48,258 nucleotides of DNA from Sphingomonas sp. (GCF_019749955.1 NZ_JAIEPC010000007.1:1-48258); one strand, 5' to 3'. Counted from the first letter of the stretch, positions 1-8,371 are shown. The notes: generated by a model from the sequence alone, not told the origin. Made by a program: numbers and translations.

Positions 1-102
1 CTGATCAACGATCATATTGACCATTGCCTCGTCCACGCCGAGGAAGGCGAAGGCCCGCAGCAGGCGATCGAGCAATTCCGGTCGATCTCGAAATATTGGT
101 AG
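1..102 (+). CDS. C-terminal end of a CsoR/RcnR-family metal-responsive repressor (partial)
   Basis: The window opens inside this reading frame, which runs 33 codons to a TAG. The visible part contains DHIDHCLVHAEEGEGP and ends QFRSISKYW. The H-x3-C spacing (HIDHC) and the acidic stretch after it fit the second helix of CsoR/RcnR-family repressors, small helical proteins that bind copper, nickel or other thiophilic ligands and release DNA. The N-terminal half with the first ligand cysteine is outside the window. Such genes usually neighbour a metal exporter or sulfur-transfer gene, which would lie to the left. The family call rests on a short fragment. Confidence 0.5.
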   Translation: MINDHIDHCLVHAEEGEGPQQAIEQFRSISKYW

Positions 103-826
103 CGATGAAGGCCGGCATTGAATCCCTCAATGCTCGAAAGCTGGCTGTCGGCTATTCGCGTGGCGGGTTTGATTGAAGTGGCTTGGACGAGCTATCGGCC
201 TCCTAAAGTTCGCGATTCCACCTGATCGTCTGAATGTGACGTCGCGCAAATTGCGTCGGATTAACGGACGTCCGCGTCTGAGAAGCGCAGATCAGTCCGT
301 GAGCGACCGGCATTGGGTCTATGCGGCCAGCTGGACGAAAGTTTGCTTCTGCACCCTGGCGGTTTGAATCGGCAGATAACAACCGGCTGAGTTCCGGCCG
401 CCTTAGGGCTGGCGTGGTCAGCGGCGTCGGCCAGGCCGTCCGACGGCTACAGGGGAGCGCGTGCAGCCGTTCCAGCAGCTGGAGCAGGTCGCCGCATCGC
501 AGTTTCAAAGTCATCCTCCCCGTGTCAAGATAGGGCGCGCGCGGCTGGTCGCCAAGTCAACGTTTTGAGCATCGTTGGACGAATGGGGTCTTCGGCCCGA
601 GTAGAGACCACCTCCAAATCGCTGATGTTGCACGGGTTAAGTGCGACCCCATGCGGTGCTGGAGTTCCCCGAATACTAGCTGGGCGGAACCAGCAAGATT
701 CCGTGTTGCGGGCTCATGTCGTCGACCGCGACGGGAAGTGCTCGCGAGTAGGCGCTGAGGCGACCGGACGTTCTCCCCTTCCTGTTGAGCAGTCCCCGGC
801 GCTGGACAGATAGGACGGGGACGCAT
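103..826. other. No convincing gene
   Basis: About 720 bases between the CsoR-like tail and the broken XRE gene. Frames are open in places on both strands but none has a ribosome site, a plausible codon pattern or a recognisable motif. The stretch may hold the left junction of element 1, but no copy of the 63-bp tRNA-Thr repeat is present here. Confidence 0.5.
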
Positions 827-1073
827 TCATTCCGCTGGCTCCTCGTCGCAATGGGTTGCCGCGGCGTCGACGAAAAGTGCGGCGAGCTCCGTCCCCAGCG
901 CGGTCGCGATCCTGACCGCGGTCGTCACCCAGATGTTCTGCCTGCCGCGCTCGACCCTGCCCAGATAGGCCCGGTTCATGCCGGCGGCGCGCGAACGCCT
1001 CCTGCGGATCGCCGGTTGCCTCGCGCAGGGACCTGACCTTGACCCCGACGACCCTGAGTAGCTCGTCCGACAT
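827..1073 (-). pseudogene. Frameshifted XRE-family helix-turn-helix regulator
   Basis: Reading leftward from ATG at 1073 gives MSDELLRVVGVKVRSLREAT, the opening of an XRE regulator. Near 988-992 the frame must shift by one base (one surplus C in a GC-rich run) to continue as AAGMNRAYLGRVERGRQNIW and then TALGTELAALFVDAA, stopping with TGA at 829-827. Repaired, it would be an 81-aa protein with the usual recognition-helix pattern NRAYLGRVERG. XRE proteins of this size repress their own and neighbouring promoters in mobile elements. It stands divergent from the antitoxin-like operon starting at 1236, so it may once have controlled it. A sequencing error in the G/C run would give the same picture. 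Confidence 0.6.
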
Positions 1074-1235
1074 GCAGCGAAGCTAGCATCGCTCGCCGCT
1101 CATCCCAAGCCGGCGCAACCTGCTCGGCGCTCACGCCCCTATGGGCGTGATAGGTCTCCGGCCTTTGGGTCCCACCACGGCCGGTTGGCGTTCGGGGATA
1201 CTCTGCCCGGGGTCCGCCAAAGATGGAGCGATCCG

Positions 1236-1586
1236 ATGCCGGCCACCCAAATCACCTTCACCAGCTTCGATTCGCTTGAGGACGCGTTCATGGAGGTCGC
1301 GACGTCCTGGGGCCTGTCGCCGTCGGAACGCGAGGCGATCCAGGGGACGTCGTTCCCGAGCGGCTCGGGCCGCCGCCGCCGCTCGCGCTTCGTAGGTGAC
1401 CGCATGGTCCTGGTCATTGAGATCGACTGGCTGCTCGGCGCCCGGATGGAGGAGCGCGAGATCCGCATCTGGCTCCGGCGCCAGGTCGCAGGCGTGTTCG
1501 GCTCCTCCCCGATCGAGGACATGTTCGGCTCGACCGACAAGCTGCGCCGCATCCGCGCGCTGCTGGCGCTCGAGGTGTCGCAGTGA
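1236..1586 (+). CDS. MbcA/ParS/Xre antitoxin-type C-terminal domain protein, copy A
   Basis: A 116-aa protein starting at ATG 1236, eight bases after a GGAG. The C-terminal half contains RIWLRRQVAGVFGSSPIEDM followed by DKLRRIRALL. This is the pattern of the MbcA/ParS/Xre (DUF2384) antitoxin domain: a W-L pair, then G-x-SPI, then a small helix. The N-terminal part (WGLSPSEREAIQG) corresponds to the DNA-binding half in those antitoxins. It is closely patterned on the next gene, so the two are tandem paralogs. The family normally neutralises a RES or similar toxin, but no RES-type protein was recognised downstream, so the partner, if any, is one of the two unknown genes that follow in the same operon. 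Confidence 0.6.
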   Translation: MPATQITFTSFDSLEDAFMEVATSWGLSPSEREAIQGTSFPSGSGRRRRSRFVGDRMVLVIEIDWLLGARMEEREIRIWLRRQVAGVFGSSPIEDMFGSTDKLRRIRALLALEVSQ

Positions 1587-1680
1587 GCGCGCGCGGGACG
1601 CCGATGCCCGGGCCACCGACGGGCGGCGGGCCACGACCCGCCGCCCGCGCAAGGGGACCACCATAATCAGGGAGGGCCAA

Positions 1681-2034
1681 GTGGTCAACGAGAACGCTAT
1701 CGAGATGCGCGCGATGATGTCGCGCTGGGAGGAGCTGCGCGACCGTTGGGCGCTGCGGCCGCACGAGGAGGCCGGGCTGCTCGGCGGGGCCGCGCTGCGC
1801 GGTCCGGTCGGCGAGGTCGCCAGCTGGCGCGCGCCTCGCATGGAGCAGCGAATGCGCCTGCTGATCGACTTGGGCGTCGCGCTCGACCTGCTGCTGATCG
1901 ACGGCGACAGGATCAACTACTGGCTGCGGCGCGAGCGGGACTCGATGGGCGGCCGCTCGCCCATCGAGGTGATGTCGTCCTCCGTCGAGTGGATACGGCA
2001 GCTGCGCGGCGTCGCGCAGGACTTCGTCCCGTGA
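1681..2034 (+). CDS. MbcA/ParS/Xre antitoxin-type C-terminal domain protein, copy B
   Basis: The start chosen is GTG 1681, because GGAGGG lies at 1671-1676 just upstream; the product is 117 aa. It shares with copy A, in the same order, WALRPHEEAGLLGG, an RM-x-LLI helix, INYWLRRERD, GGRSPIEVM and a final IRQLRG segment. The duplicated domain suggests either two antitoxins for two partners or a hetero-oligomeric regulator. Its stop codon overlaps the GTG of the next gene (GTGA), so translation is probably coupled. The fold assignment is inference from the motif pattern only. Confidence 0.55.
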   Translation: MVNENAIEMRAMMSRWEELRDRWALRPHEEAGLLGGAALRGPVGEVASWRAPRMEQRMRLLIDLGVALDLLLIDGDRINYWLRRERDSMGGRSPIEVMSSSVEWIRQLRGVAQDFVP

Positions 2035-2720
2035 GGCACGCCCTCGGTCCGCGCGCCGCGCGTCGCCGTGCGGACGTCGACCCGGCAGTCGCGGCGTCGG
2101 TCGTTGCGATCGTGGACACCGCGGCCCGAGCCGCCGCCCGCTTCGAGCTGGCCAGCACCGTCCGCCATGCCAGCCCCCTCCTCCTCGATGCGCTCGCGGC
2201 GCGGGGCGTGACGCTCGGATCCGTGCTCGAGCGCCTCGATCCGCTGTCCGTGCGCACGCCTTCGTTGAGGACGGTCGACCCAGCGAGGATGATCCTGCGC
2301 TACTACCGGCATTCCGCCCGGTCCGCGGCCTGGCATGCCTCGGAGCCGTCCGCGCCGCTGACCCTGGCGCCCCGGGAGTCGCTCCATCTCGTGCGCGCCG
2401 GGCCGCGTCTCGGACTGCGCGGCTGGGCGGGTCGGCTCCGCATGGCGTCGATCGGCGCCACCGCCTGGCTCGGCATCGACGACCGGCTGCCCGAGACGCT
2501 GGCGCTGGCGCTCCCGGGGCGGCACGTCGATGCGCTGATGGACCACCCGCTGCTGACCGGTCGCCGCTACGTCGTGCTCGCTGTGGAGCCGGGGGCACTC
2601 GGCACCGTCATCCGCATCCGCACCGGCCTGAGGCGCTGCCGGACGCCGTGGACGGCGCGGGAGGCGCTGGACGCGGGTGCGGACGAGCTCGGCTCGCTCC
2701 TGCGCGGTATCGCGACGTGA
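2031..2720 (+). CDS. Unknown protein, third gene of the antitoxin-like operon
   Basis: A 229-aa product starting at GTG 2031, inside the preceding stop codon (GTGA overlap). It is arginine- and alanine-rich. Visible features are an N-terminal alpha-helical half and a C-terminal half with GATAWLGIDDRLPETLALAL and later RYVVLAVEPGALGTVIRIRT, which looks like alternating strands. I do not recognise the family and see no RES, PIN or Fic catalytic pattern. Position directly after two antitoxin-type genes makes it the leading candidate for their partner protein. The coding sense is supported by strong third-position G/C and by the tight overlaps on both sides. Confidence 0.55.
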   Translation: MRHALGPRAARRRADVDPAVAASVVAIVDTAARAAARFELASTVRHASPLLLDALAARGVTLGSVLERLDPLSVRTPSLRTVDPARMILRYYRHSARSAAWHASEPSAPLTLAPRESLHLVRAGPRLGLRGWAGRLRMASIGATAWLGIDDRLPETLALALPGRHVDALMDHPLLTGRRYVVLAVEPGALGTVIRIRTGLRRCRTPWTAREALDAGADELGSLLRGIAT

Positions 2721-3166
2721 CCCACACGCCGGACGCGTCGCCTCGGCCGGGCCGGAACGCGCGGTGGCGGGTCGAGTGGCGCGTGCCCGGGGACGCGCGC
2801 GGCGACCGGCTCCACGTGACCTGCCGCGAGGTGCGGGGCGCGGTCGCGGTCCGGGCGTTGGCGCTGGGCGTCGGGACCCGCGCGGTCGCCGGCGAGTTCC
2901 GCCTCTCGGCAGCAGGGCTGCAGCCGCTGGTGGTCGATCTCCAGCGGCTGCGCGACTGGGACCCCGCCTCGGCGCTTCCCGCGTCGTGCCCGCGCGCGCT
3001 TTGGTCGCTCGAGCTCGCCGAGATCGCCGCCGCGGACGATCTGCGGCATGCGGTTCGCGCGGCGACCACCGCCGCTATTTCGGCGGGCGTGCTTTCGGTT
3101 TCGGATGGAGCGGGGTTGGTACGGCTGGCGTGGGCGCTGGCCGGTGAAGGTCGCCGTGTTCCCTGA
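2717..3166 (+). CDS. Unknown protein, fourth gene of the antitoxin-like operon
   Basis: A 149-aa product starting at GTG 2717, overlapping the previous stop by four bases. The N-terminal half reads as beta-strands (RWRVEWRVPGDARGDRLHVT, then VRALALGVGTRAV), the C-terminal half as helix (LWSLELAEIAAADDLRHAV). No family is recognised. The last 92 bases overlap the 3' end of the leftward gene at 3075-3863, so two coding frames share this DNA; the shared part is low in information on both sides. The operon of four genes ends here. Confidence 0.5.
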   Translation: MTHTPDASPRPGRNARWRVEWRVPGDARGDRLHVTCREVRGAVAVRALALGVGTRAVAGEFRLSAAGLQPLVVDLQRLRDWDPASALPASCPRALWSLELAEIAAADDLRHAVRAATTAAISAGVLSVSDGAGLVRLAWALAGEGRRVP

Positions 3167-3863
3167 TGATCGGCAGCATCGCCCGGCGCAGCCTCTCTTC
3201 TGACTCGGCGAGCTCGGCGGTCAGCCTGTCGATCGTCGCGCGGTCCTTCTTCTTCTCCGCCATGAGCCGATCGATCCGCTTCTGCAGGAGGGTCGTATCG
3301 ACGTTGGCTCCGGCCTTCTTGGTGCCAGACCTGGACTTCGGGCCGCCTGCCGTGGACTCGGCGTCATCTGCGCCGTCGGAGCCTTTTTCGTCTGGCGGCC
3401 CGGCCCTGGGTGCCTCCGGCTCAGGATCGACGCGGTCGGCCGGGTCGATCCAGTCGGGATGCGGCCCGTGGGTGGCGACCCAGGCGCGGCGGATGCCGAT
3501 CAGGGCATCCTCCACTCGGGCGAGGTCGCGAAGGCGCACGGCGCCGGCCCGGCCCTGGATCGCCTTCAGCGTGGGGAACTCGCCCGCCGTCACGAGCGCC
3601 GTCCCGGCCAGCTCCATCCAGATCCGCCGGGCGGGATCGAGGGCGCCGCTGTTGCGGCCGAGTGTCGCGGGCGCGATCTTCCGGTCCTGCCGCTCGACGC
3701 GGTCGAGCGTCGGCCAGGAGCCGCTTCGCGCGACGACGTCGCCCGCGGCCGCGATCCGGGCCCGGGCGATGGCGTTCTCGCTGGGGCCCTGGCCGAGGAA
3801 CTTCTCGGAAGGCGCCGCCCTGGCGAGCGTCACCGATTTGCGGCGGCTTCTGCGTTTTCCCAT
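3075..3863 (-). CDS. Coiled-coil third gene of a recombinase trio (GmtX-like position)
   Basis: A 262-aa product. The start at 3863 was chosen over 3893 because AGGAGG stands just before it and the opening MGKRRSRRKSVTLARAAP is strongly basic. A middle region (EDALIGIRRAWVATHGPHPD) is followed by an acidic, low-complexity linker and a predicted coiled coil (KRIDRLMAEKKKDRATIDRL), ending in a proline-rich tail. It begins 10 bases after the stop of the large recombinase and is surely co-transcribed. In the gamma-mobile-trio, a short accessory protein (GmtX) occupies the same place after GmtY and GmtZ; this resemblance is positional and not proven by sequence. It may act as a DNA-binding partner of the recombinases. 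Confidence 0.6.
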   Translation of the reverse strand: MGKRRSRRKSVTLARAAPSEKFLGQGPSENAIARARIAAAGDVVARSGSWPTLDRVERQDRKIAPATLGRNSGALDPARRIWMELAGTALVTAGEFPTLKAIQGRAGAVRLRDLARVEDALIGIRRAWVATHGPHPDWIDPADRVDPEPEAPRAGPPDEKGSDGADDAESTAGGPKSRSGTKKAGANVDTTLLQKRIDRLMAEKKKDRATIDRLTAELAESEERLRRAMLPIIREHGDLHRPAPTPAVPTPLHPKPKARPPK

Positions 3864-3873
3864 GTGCCTCCTC

Positions 3874-6420
3874 CTAGACCATGAGCGCGTCAACGGGTTC
3901 GCCCCGCAAGGCGATCGTCACCGCGGCCAGCTTCTTCCTCTTGCGCACGGCCGAGGCCATGTTCGAGGTGCGCTGATTGGCGATCCGACCCATGTAGTAT
4001 TGCGAGGTCGAGCGCTTGCGGTGGTTGAGGAGCGCCTGGACCGATTCCTCTGGCATCCCCGCCTCGCGGGCGGCATTCGCGGACGCGTGGCGGATGTCGT
4101 GGAAGTTGATGTCGATGACGTTGGCGAAGAGGAACGCGAGGAAGCGGTTCATCTCCGTGCCGTGGATGGCACGCCCGTTGTGCTGGAAGATCCAGGCCTC
4201 CGGCTCGGTCCTGCGGTCGCAGAGCTCCCGCGCCGGCGCGATCTCGGGAAGGAACCCGTCCATGTGGCCGTTTAGCCGGGCCACGTATTGCGCGATGTCG
4301 GTCGCGTCCTTGAACAGCTCCTGGCTGATCGCGAACTTCACTTCGCGGAGGTCGGGCTCGATCGCGCTGGTCTTCGGGATCGCGAGGAACGTCGGCTCGG
4401 CCTTGCCGGTCGACCGGTCGATCGGCAGCGCGTCGGCGTCCTGCCTGATCTGCAGCAGCTCTCCGAGACGGCACATGGTCTCGTCGGCCATCGCGAACCC
4501 CAGGTGGACGAAGCGCATCGCGAGCGCGAACTGGTCGAGCGGGACGACGTGCCGCTCCCGCTCGTTTGCCCAGCGCCACAGCACGCCGCGCTTCGCGTCG
4601 AAGTTCAGCAGCCCGGTCGCGCTGCCGTTGTAGGCCGGCAGCTTCCAGGTCACCATCTGCTGGTGCCGGCGGCGGCGCTGGCGGACGGTCATGCTCCCTG
4701 GAGCGACGAGCGTGCCCATGTTGCTGATCGTGACGAACCACGGGGTGATCGCCGCGCCACGTTCCTTCATCGGAGTGCATCCGCGCCACTCGAAGACGAT
4801 CTCTGGATGCGCGTCGGGATCGGCGGCGATCTCGCGGAGATGCACGATCAGCTGCTCGTCCTCGGTGGAGCTCAGCCATTTCCTGCGCTCGGCGAGGTCG
4901 ATCCACAGGTCGCGCTCGCGCCAGGCGCGCCAGTGGCAGATCTGGGAACCCGGCAGCAGTTCGCCCGTGGGCGTCATCACGGTCGTCTCGGCGGAGAAGC
5001 CCTCGAACGGCTCTTCGGGTGCGACGCCGTCCCCGGTGCTATCGTCGCCGCCGACGGCGTCGGCGGCGGCCTGCGCGAGCAGTTCCCTCGCCTGCGCCGC
5101 GGCCTCCCTCGTTTCGACCTTGAGCAATTTCCGCGCCTTGTCCGCGGTCGGCCCGGTCTTGGTGGCGAGGATGCGTCGCGCCGCACGGGCGGAATGGCCC
5201 ACGGACCGGCGGTCCAGCAGACGCTTGACGGCTGCGGCCCCCTCGACCTGCGTGACGACGACTTGGTCGAGGCGGCACGCCGCAATGTCGCAGAGCTCCT
5301 CGTATCGCGCCGCGGCCTTGTCGCTGGTGAGCTTGCGGTTCTGGCGCCCTATGGCGGGCAGGTCCGCATAGTGCGCGTTCAGCCGCCCGACGAAGTCGAG
5401 ACGGTAGGGATGTGCCGATGGTACCATCGCGGCGATGCCCCGCAATCCGTCTGGATCGTTCATCCTCGCATAGAGCTGGACCTGCCGCAGGATGATCATC
5501 GTGTCGCGGCAGGTCGTGTAGCGCGTGTGCCGGCTCAGCCTGACGCCGCTCGAGAACGCCATGTCGTCGAGCGCCGCCGCGACCTCCGACCCGGAGACCG
5601 TCGCCTGCCCAGGGTAGAGCCGTTCCAGGACTTCGTCGATCTGCCGCAGCTTGCGCACACCCACCTGGACGGCGTCCCGGCGCCGGTATGTGGCCGCGGC
5701 GACATACGCCCAGAGGAGCGCCGCCTGGCGCAGCGGGCCCATCCCCCAGGCCATGCGTAGCGCCTCGTCCTTCGGTCGGCCGAGGTCGTCGCCGCCGAGC
5801 AGGGCCTCGAACGCCGTGCCGGGTGCGCCGCGGAGGCCCGGCGCGGCCCCGAGCACCATCTCGTCGGACAGCCTCACGTCCGAGCCCCAACGTTGGCGCG
5901 GCACGCGCTGGACGCCGTCTCGCCAGATCAGCCTGCGCAGCTCGGGCAGCGTGTCCGGATGCAGTGGGGTGAAGGCGCCGAACTCGGAGGGGTGGTGGCC
6001 GCCGATCTGGAGGAGCCGCGGCAGCATGCCGTCGACTACCGCAAGCGGCGGCATCTCCCGGCCGGGAATCTTGCAGACACTCCTGGCGCGTTGGTAGCGA
6101 TCAAAGTCGAGATGGGTGTGGGGATTGCCCATCGCCGCCACCCACTTGTCGTAGAGCGTCCGCCGCGTATCCGCGGGATCGAGCAGGATCCACCTCGTCG
6201 TGACGGCCGCGCCGTGCCCAACGACGCCGCCCCTCCTGACGAGGCCCAGCCCGATCAACTTGCGCATCGTCGGGCGCGTGGTGCCGAGCACCTCGCATGC
6301 GGCCTCCTGCCTCAGGCGGATCGTCTGGCCGGCGAGCAGCGCGAGATCGACCATGCCGTGGGCCTCCGCGTTGCCGCGGTCGGCCAAGTGCACGCGCGAG
6401 GCGGGCGTGAGCATCGTCAT
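3874..6420 (-). CDS. Large tyrosine recombinase, second gene of the trio (GmtZ-like position)
   Basis: An 848-aa product. ATG 6420 overlaps the stop of the gene before it (ATGA), so the much longer open frame upstream is not used. The N-terminal part has a helix-turn-helix look (ACEVLGTTRPTMRKLIGLGL). The C-terminal catalytic domain shows the tyrosine recombinase set: CRLGELLQIR for the first arginine, NFHDIRHASANAA for the H-x-x-R box, LLNHRKRSTSQYYMGR for the second histidine and the nucleophilic tyrosine. At 848 aa it is about twice the usual phage integrase length, the extra lying N-terminal. It should cut and join DNA through a covalent 3'-phosphotyrosyl bond. With its neighbours it may move or maintain the island independently of the tRNA-linked integrase. 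Confidence 0.75.
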   Translation of the reverse strand: MTMLTPASRVHLADRGNAEAHGMVDLALLAGQTIRLRQEAACEVLGTTRPTMRKLIGLGLVRRGGVVGHGAAVTTRWILLDPADTRRTLYDKWVAAMGNPHTHLDFDRYQRARSVCKIPGREMPPLAVVDGMLPRLLQIGGHHPSEFGAFTPLHPDTLPELRRLIWRDGVQRVPRQRWGSDVRLSDEMVLGAAPGLRGAPGTAFEALLGGDDLGRPKDEALRMAWGMGPLRQAALLWAYVAAATYRRRDAVQVGVRKLRQIDEVLERLYPGQATVSGSEVAAALDDMAFSSGVRLSRHTRYTTCRDTMIILRQVQLYARMNDPDGLRGIAAMVPSAHPYRLDFVGRLNAHYADLPAIGRQNRKLTSDKAAARYEELCDIAACRLDQVVVTQVEGAAAVKRLLDRRSVGHSARAARRILATKTGPTADKARKLLKVETREAAAQARELLAQAAADAVGGDDSTGDGVAPEEPFEGFSAETTVMTPTGELLPGSQICHWRAWRERDLWIDLAERRKWLSSTEDEQLIVHLREIAADPDAHPEIVFEWRGCTPMKERGAAITPWFVTISNMGTLVAPGSMTVRQRRRRHQQMVTWKLPAYNGSATGLLNFDAKRGVLWRWANERERHVVPLDQFALAMRFVHLGFAMADETMCRLGELLQIRQDADALPIDRSTGKAEPTFLAIPKTSAIEPDLREVKFAISQELFKDATDIAQYVARLNGHMDGFLPEIAPARELCDRRTEPEAWIFQHNGRAIHGTEMNRFLAFLFANVIDINFHDIRHASANAAREAGMPEESVQALLNHRKRSTSQYYMGRIANQRTSNMASAVRKRKKLAAVTIALRGEPVDALMV

Positions 6421-7829
6421 TTCTTTTTCCTCCTCGGCAGAGCGTCGTGGGCGGCCTGGGCCTCGGGCATCGAGAGGTATCCCGTGCCGATCGGCGCCGG
6501 CGAGGCCGCGCGCTTGGTGGCCCCGCGCTCGCGGCGCTTCCTGACGGCCTCGCGCTGGCGGCGGCGGCCGTCGCGGACGTATTCGAACGCGGCATACTGG
6601 CGTGTCTGGTCGGTCGAGAGACCGAACGCGTCCATGATCGCGTCCAGGCCAGCCTTGCGCTCGGCCTTGATCGTGGTCCGCTCGAACAGGTCGCGGATGT
6701 CCGAGCTGATCGCCGCGTGGCGATACCATTGCGACGTGGGGGCCCGGCTGGCCGTGTCGGTCCGGATCAGGACCCGGCCGTCGATCGCGTCGCTGAAATG
6801 GTAGTAGAAGCCGTCGTAGGTATACTTCGTGCCGAGCTTGCTCGGGAAGAGGGCGTAGGTCGCCAGCTCCGCCTTCGCTTCCTTCGACCCGTCCTCCCAC
6901 AGCTCGCGTAGATGGTCGAGCATGGAGGAGTTGTGGCGGAAGGGATGCGGGTGCGGCGCCTTGTCGAACCTTTCCTTGATTCGTGCGAGCACCTCGTCGG
7001 GGAGGGCCAAAAGCAGGCACAGGTCGTCGCCGCCCCACTTCTTGACCGACCAGAACTCGTCTCCGAAGTCCGCCATGGCCCAGCCGAGCGCATTGCCTTC
7101 GGCGGCGCTGGAGTTGCGCGCGCCATTGTCCTGCATCACCATGGCTATGTCGAGGATGGTCGTGGGCACCTTGGCATCGATCAGCGCCTGCGTCATCTGC
7201 GGGGCGCAGGCCGACGGGTCCTCGATCGCCGGAGGACTGCTCTTGACGCCCTTGACGTGGAAGCGTCCGCCGGCGTGCTTGAGGCCGTGCTCGGGCTTCA
7301 TCTGGTGCGCGAGCGCCCATTGCAGCTTCTCGGGCGCCGTCGCCTTGTGCCAACCGTTGACCTCCATCGGGTTGGCGGGGTCGGTGCGAATGCCGTCGCA
7401 CAGTTTTACGTAGAGCTGCCTGATGGTCGAGACCGCCGTGCGCAGGTAACGCATCGCCGTCGGGTGGCTGACGTCGAAGCCGCCGTCGAGCCTGTTCTCG
7501 CCGGGGTCGACCACGCAGCCGATGCTCCGGAGGAAGGCCACGCAGCGCGCGACCGCCTCCTCGAAGGTCTCGGTCAGGAACGCGCGCGGACCTTCGCCCT
7601 CGCGGAACCTGAAGGCCAGGAAGCGACGGAGCCAGCGGACGTATTTCCTCGGTGCCTTCTTCTTACCGAGCACATGCCGGAAGGCGCCGCTGAGCACGAG
7701 GTCGACCCCGGTGGCCCCAAGGATCCAGCCGTCGTCGGTCATCAGCAGGCTGTCCTCGAAGTTGGCGGCGCCCGGGGCGGTGTGTAGCGGCAATGCCGCG
7801 ATAGCCGCGCTCGTCCTGTTCCCAGCCAT
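6417..7829 (-). CDS. Degenerate tyrosine recombinase, first gene of the trio (GmtY-like position)
   Basis: A 470-aa product; ATG 7829 is preferred to GTG 7838 because GAGGTG lies at the right distance upstream. The N-terminal part (KYVRWLRRFLAFRF, then FEEAVARCVAFLRS) looks like a SAM-like core-binding domain. The C-terminal half resembles a tyrosine recombinase fold: NGARNSSAAEGNALGW for the first arginine box, ALPDEVLARIKERF, then YRHAAISSDIRDLF near the H-x-x-R position and QYAAFEYV as a possible tyrosine. The catalytic set is poorly conserved, so the enzyme may be a divergent or structural subunit. It is the promoter-proximal gene of a three-gene operon, coupled by ATGA to the next gene. 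Confidence 0.55.
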   Translation of the reverse strand: MAGNRTSAAIAALPLHTAPGAANFEDSLLMTDDGWILGATGVDLVLSGAFRHVLGKKKAPRKYVRWLRRFLAFRFREGEGPRAFLTETFEEAVARCVAFLRSIGCVVDPGENRLDGGFDVSHPTAMRYLRTAVSTIRQLYVKLCDGIRTDPANPMEVNGWHKATAPEKLQWALAHQMKPEHGLKHAGGRFHVKGVKSSPPAIEDPSACAPQMTQALIDAKVPTTILDIAMVMQDNGARNSSAAEGNALGWAMADFGDEFWSVKKWGGDDLCLLLALPDEVLARIKERFDKAPHPHPFRHNSSMLDHLRELWEDGSKEAKAELATYALFPSKLGTKYTYDGFYYHFSDAIDGRVLIRTDTASRAPTSQWYRHAAISSDIRDLFERTTIKAERKAGLDAIMDAFGLSTDQTRQYAAFEYVRDGRRRQREAVRKRRERGATKRAASPAPIGTGYLSMPEAQAAHDALPRRKKK

Positions 7830-7884
7830 ATTTTTCACCTCACAGTTGATTAATATCGATCTTTTTATTTACTACTGTTTTTAC

Positions 7885-7968
7885 GACGTGCAAGATACTA
7901 TCATACAGGACGTGCAAAAATGCACCTGCAATTTCCTTTAGCCATGATGCGTCTGATAGGATCAGACG
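7885..7968. promoter_or_regulatory. A/T-rich promoter and operator region of the recombinase trio
   Basis: The 250 bases right of 7829 are strikingly A/T-rich compared with the flanks. Two direct copies of GACGTGCAA lie at 7885-7893 and 7909-7917, 24 bases apart, about two helical turns. The second copy runs into an inverted repeat GTGCA-AAAA-TGCAC. A separate perfect inverted repeat CGTCTGAT-AGG-ATCAGACG occupies 7950-7968. Together these look like operators between the leftward trio and the rightward XRE remnant at 8099, which is the natural candidate repressor. Confidence 0.45.
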
Positions 7969-8098
7969 ATATTGGACGGCGTTCCGAGCTGCGGTCAGGC
8001 TTGTCATCCGCCATCACCGTTCGGTTACTGTCCAACATTCGCCACTGGTTGGCACGCCGCATCACACCGATGTCGCGCCGGTGGAGGAGACTATCTTA

Positions 8099-8371
8099 AT
8101 GTCGCGACATGCAGAGGATCGCAGTGAGTTTGACGGTGTCGTGCCAGCCTTCAGAAGGCTGCGTTACGTCCGAGGCAAATCGCAAAAGGACGTAACGCAC
8201 GCGGCATGCATTGGCATCCACCGCTTCCGCAAGCTGGAGAGTAAGGTGGAGCCGCAAGAAGATCTACGACGGCCTCCGCCGCGTGTTCAAAGGGTTTTGG
8301 GACCGCAGCGGACTCAAACGATCGAGCGCCGATGTGGAGTCGGACGTCGACGACTGGTGCCGAGTGATTGA
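8099..8371 (+). pseudogene. XRE helix-turn-helix remnant, probably frameshifted
   Basis: From ATG 8099 the frame reads FRRLRYVRGKSQKDVTHAAC and then IGIHRFRKLES, a fair match to the XRE DNA-binding domain (LR-x2-RG-x-SQ, then the IG recognition helix and LE-S). After this the frame turns into proline- and arginine-rich nonsense, while another frame (from about 8211) reads more like protein (KIYDGLRRVFKGFWDRSG, then VIETTLELRNPLVHGEEL). A frameshift near 8250 would explain this. The gene faces away from the recombinase trio across a region with operator-like repeats. Confidence 0.35.

Noticed and set aside
1414..2598. 394-codon open frame on the minus strand
   Set aside because: Shadow of the antitoxin-like operon; arginine/proline-rich nonsense without motifs.
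2031..2720. RES-domain toxin paired with the ParS/Xre-type proteins
   Set aside because: The conserved R, Y and E positions of RES toxins could not be found.
4288..5760. 490-codon open frame on the plus strand
   Set aside because: It lies opposite the large recombinase, whose catalytic boxes and overlaps are clear; the plus frame is a codon-bias shadow.
6421..7401. Upstream extension of the large recombinase to 1175 residues
   Set aside because: It would overlap the whole preceding gene; the start at 6420 fits the ATGA coupling.
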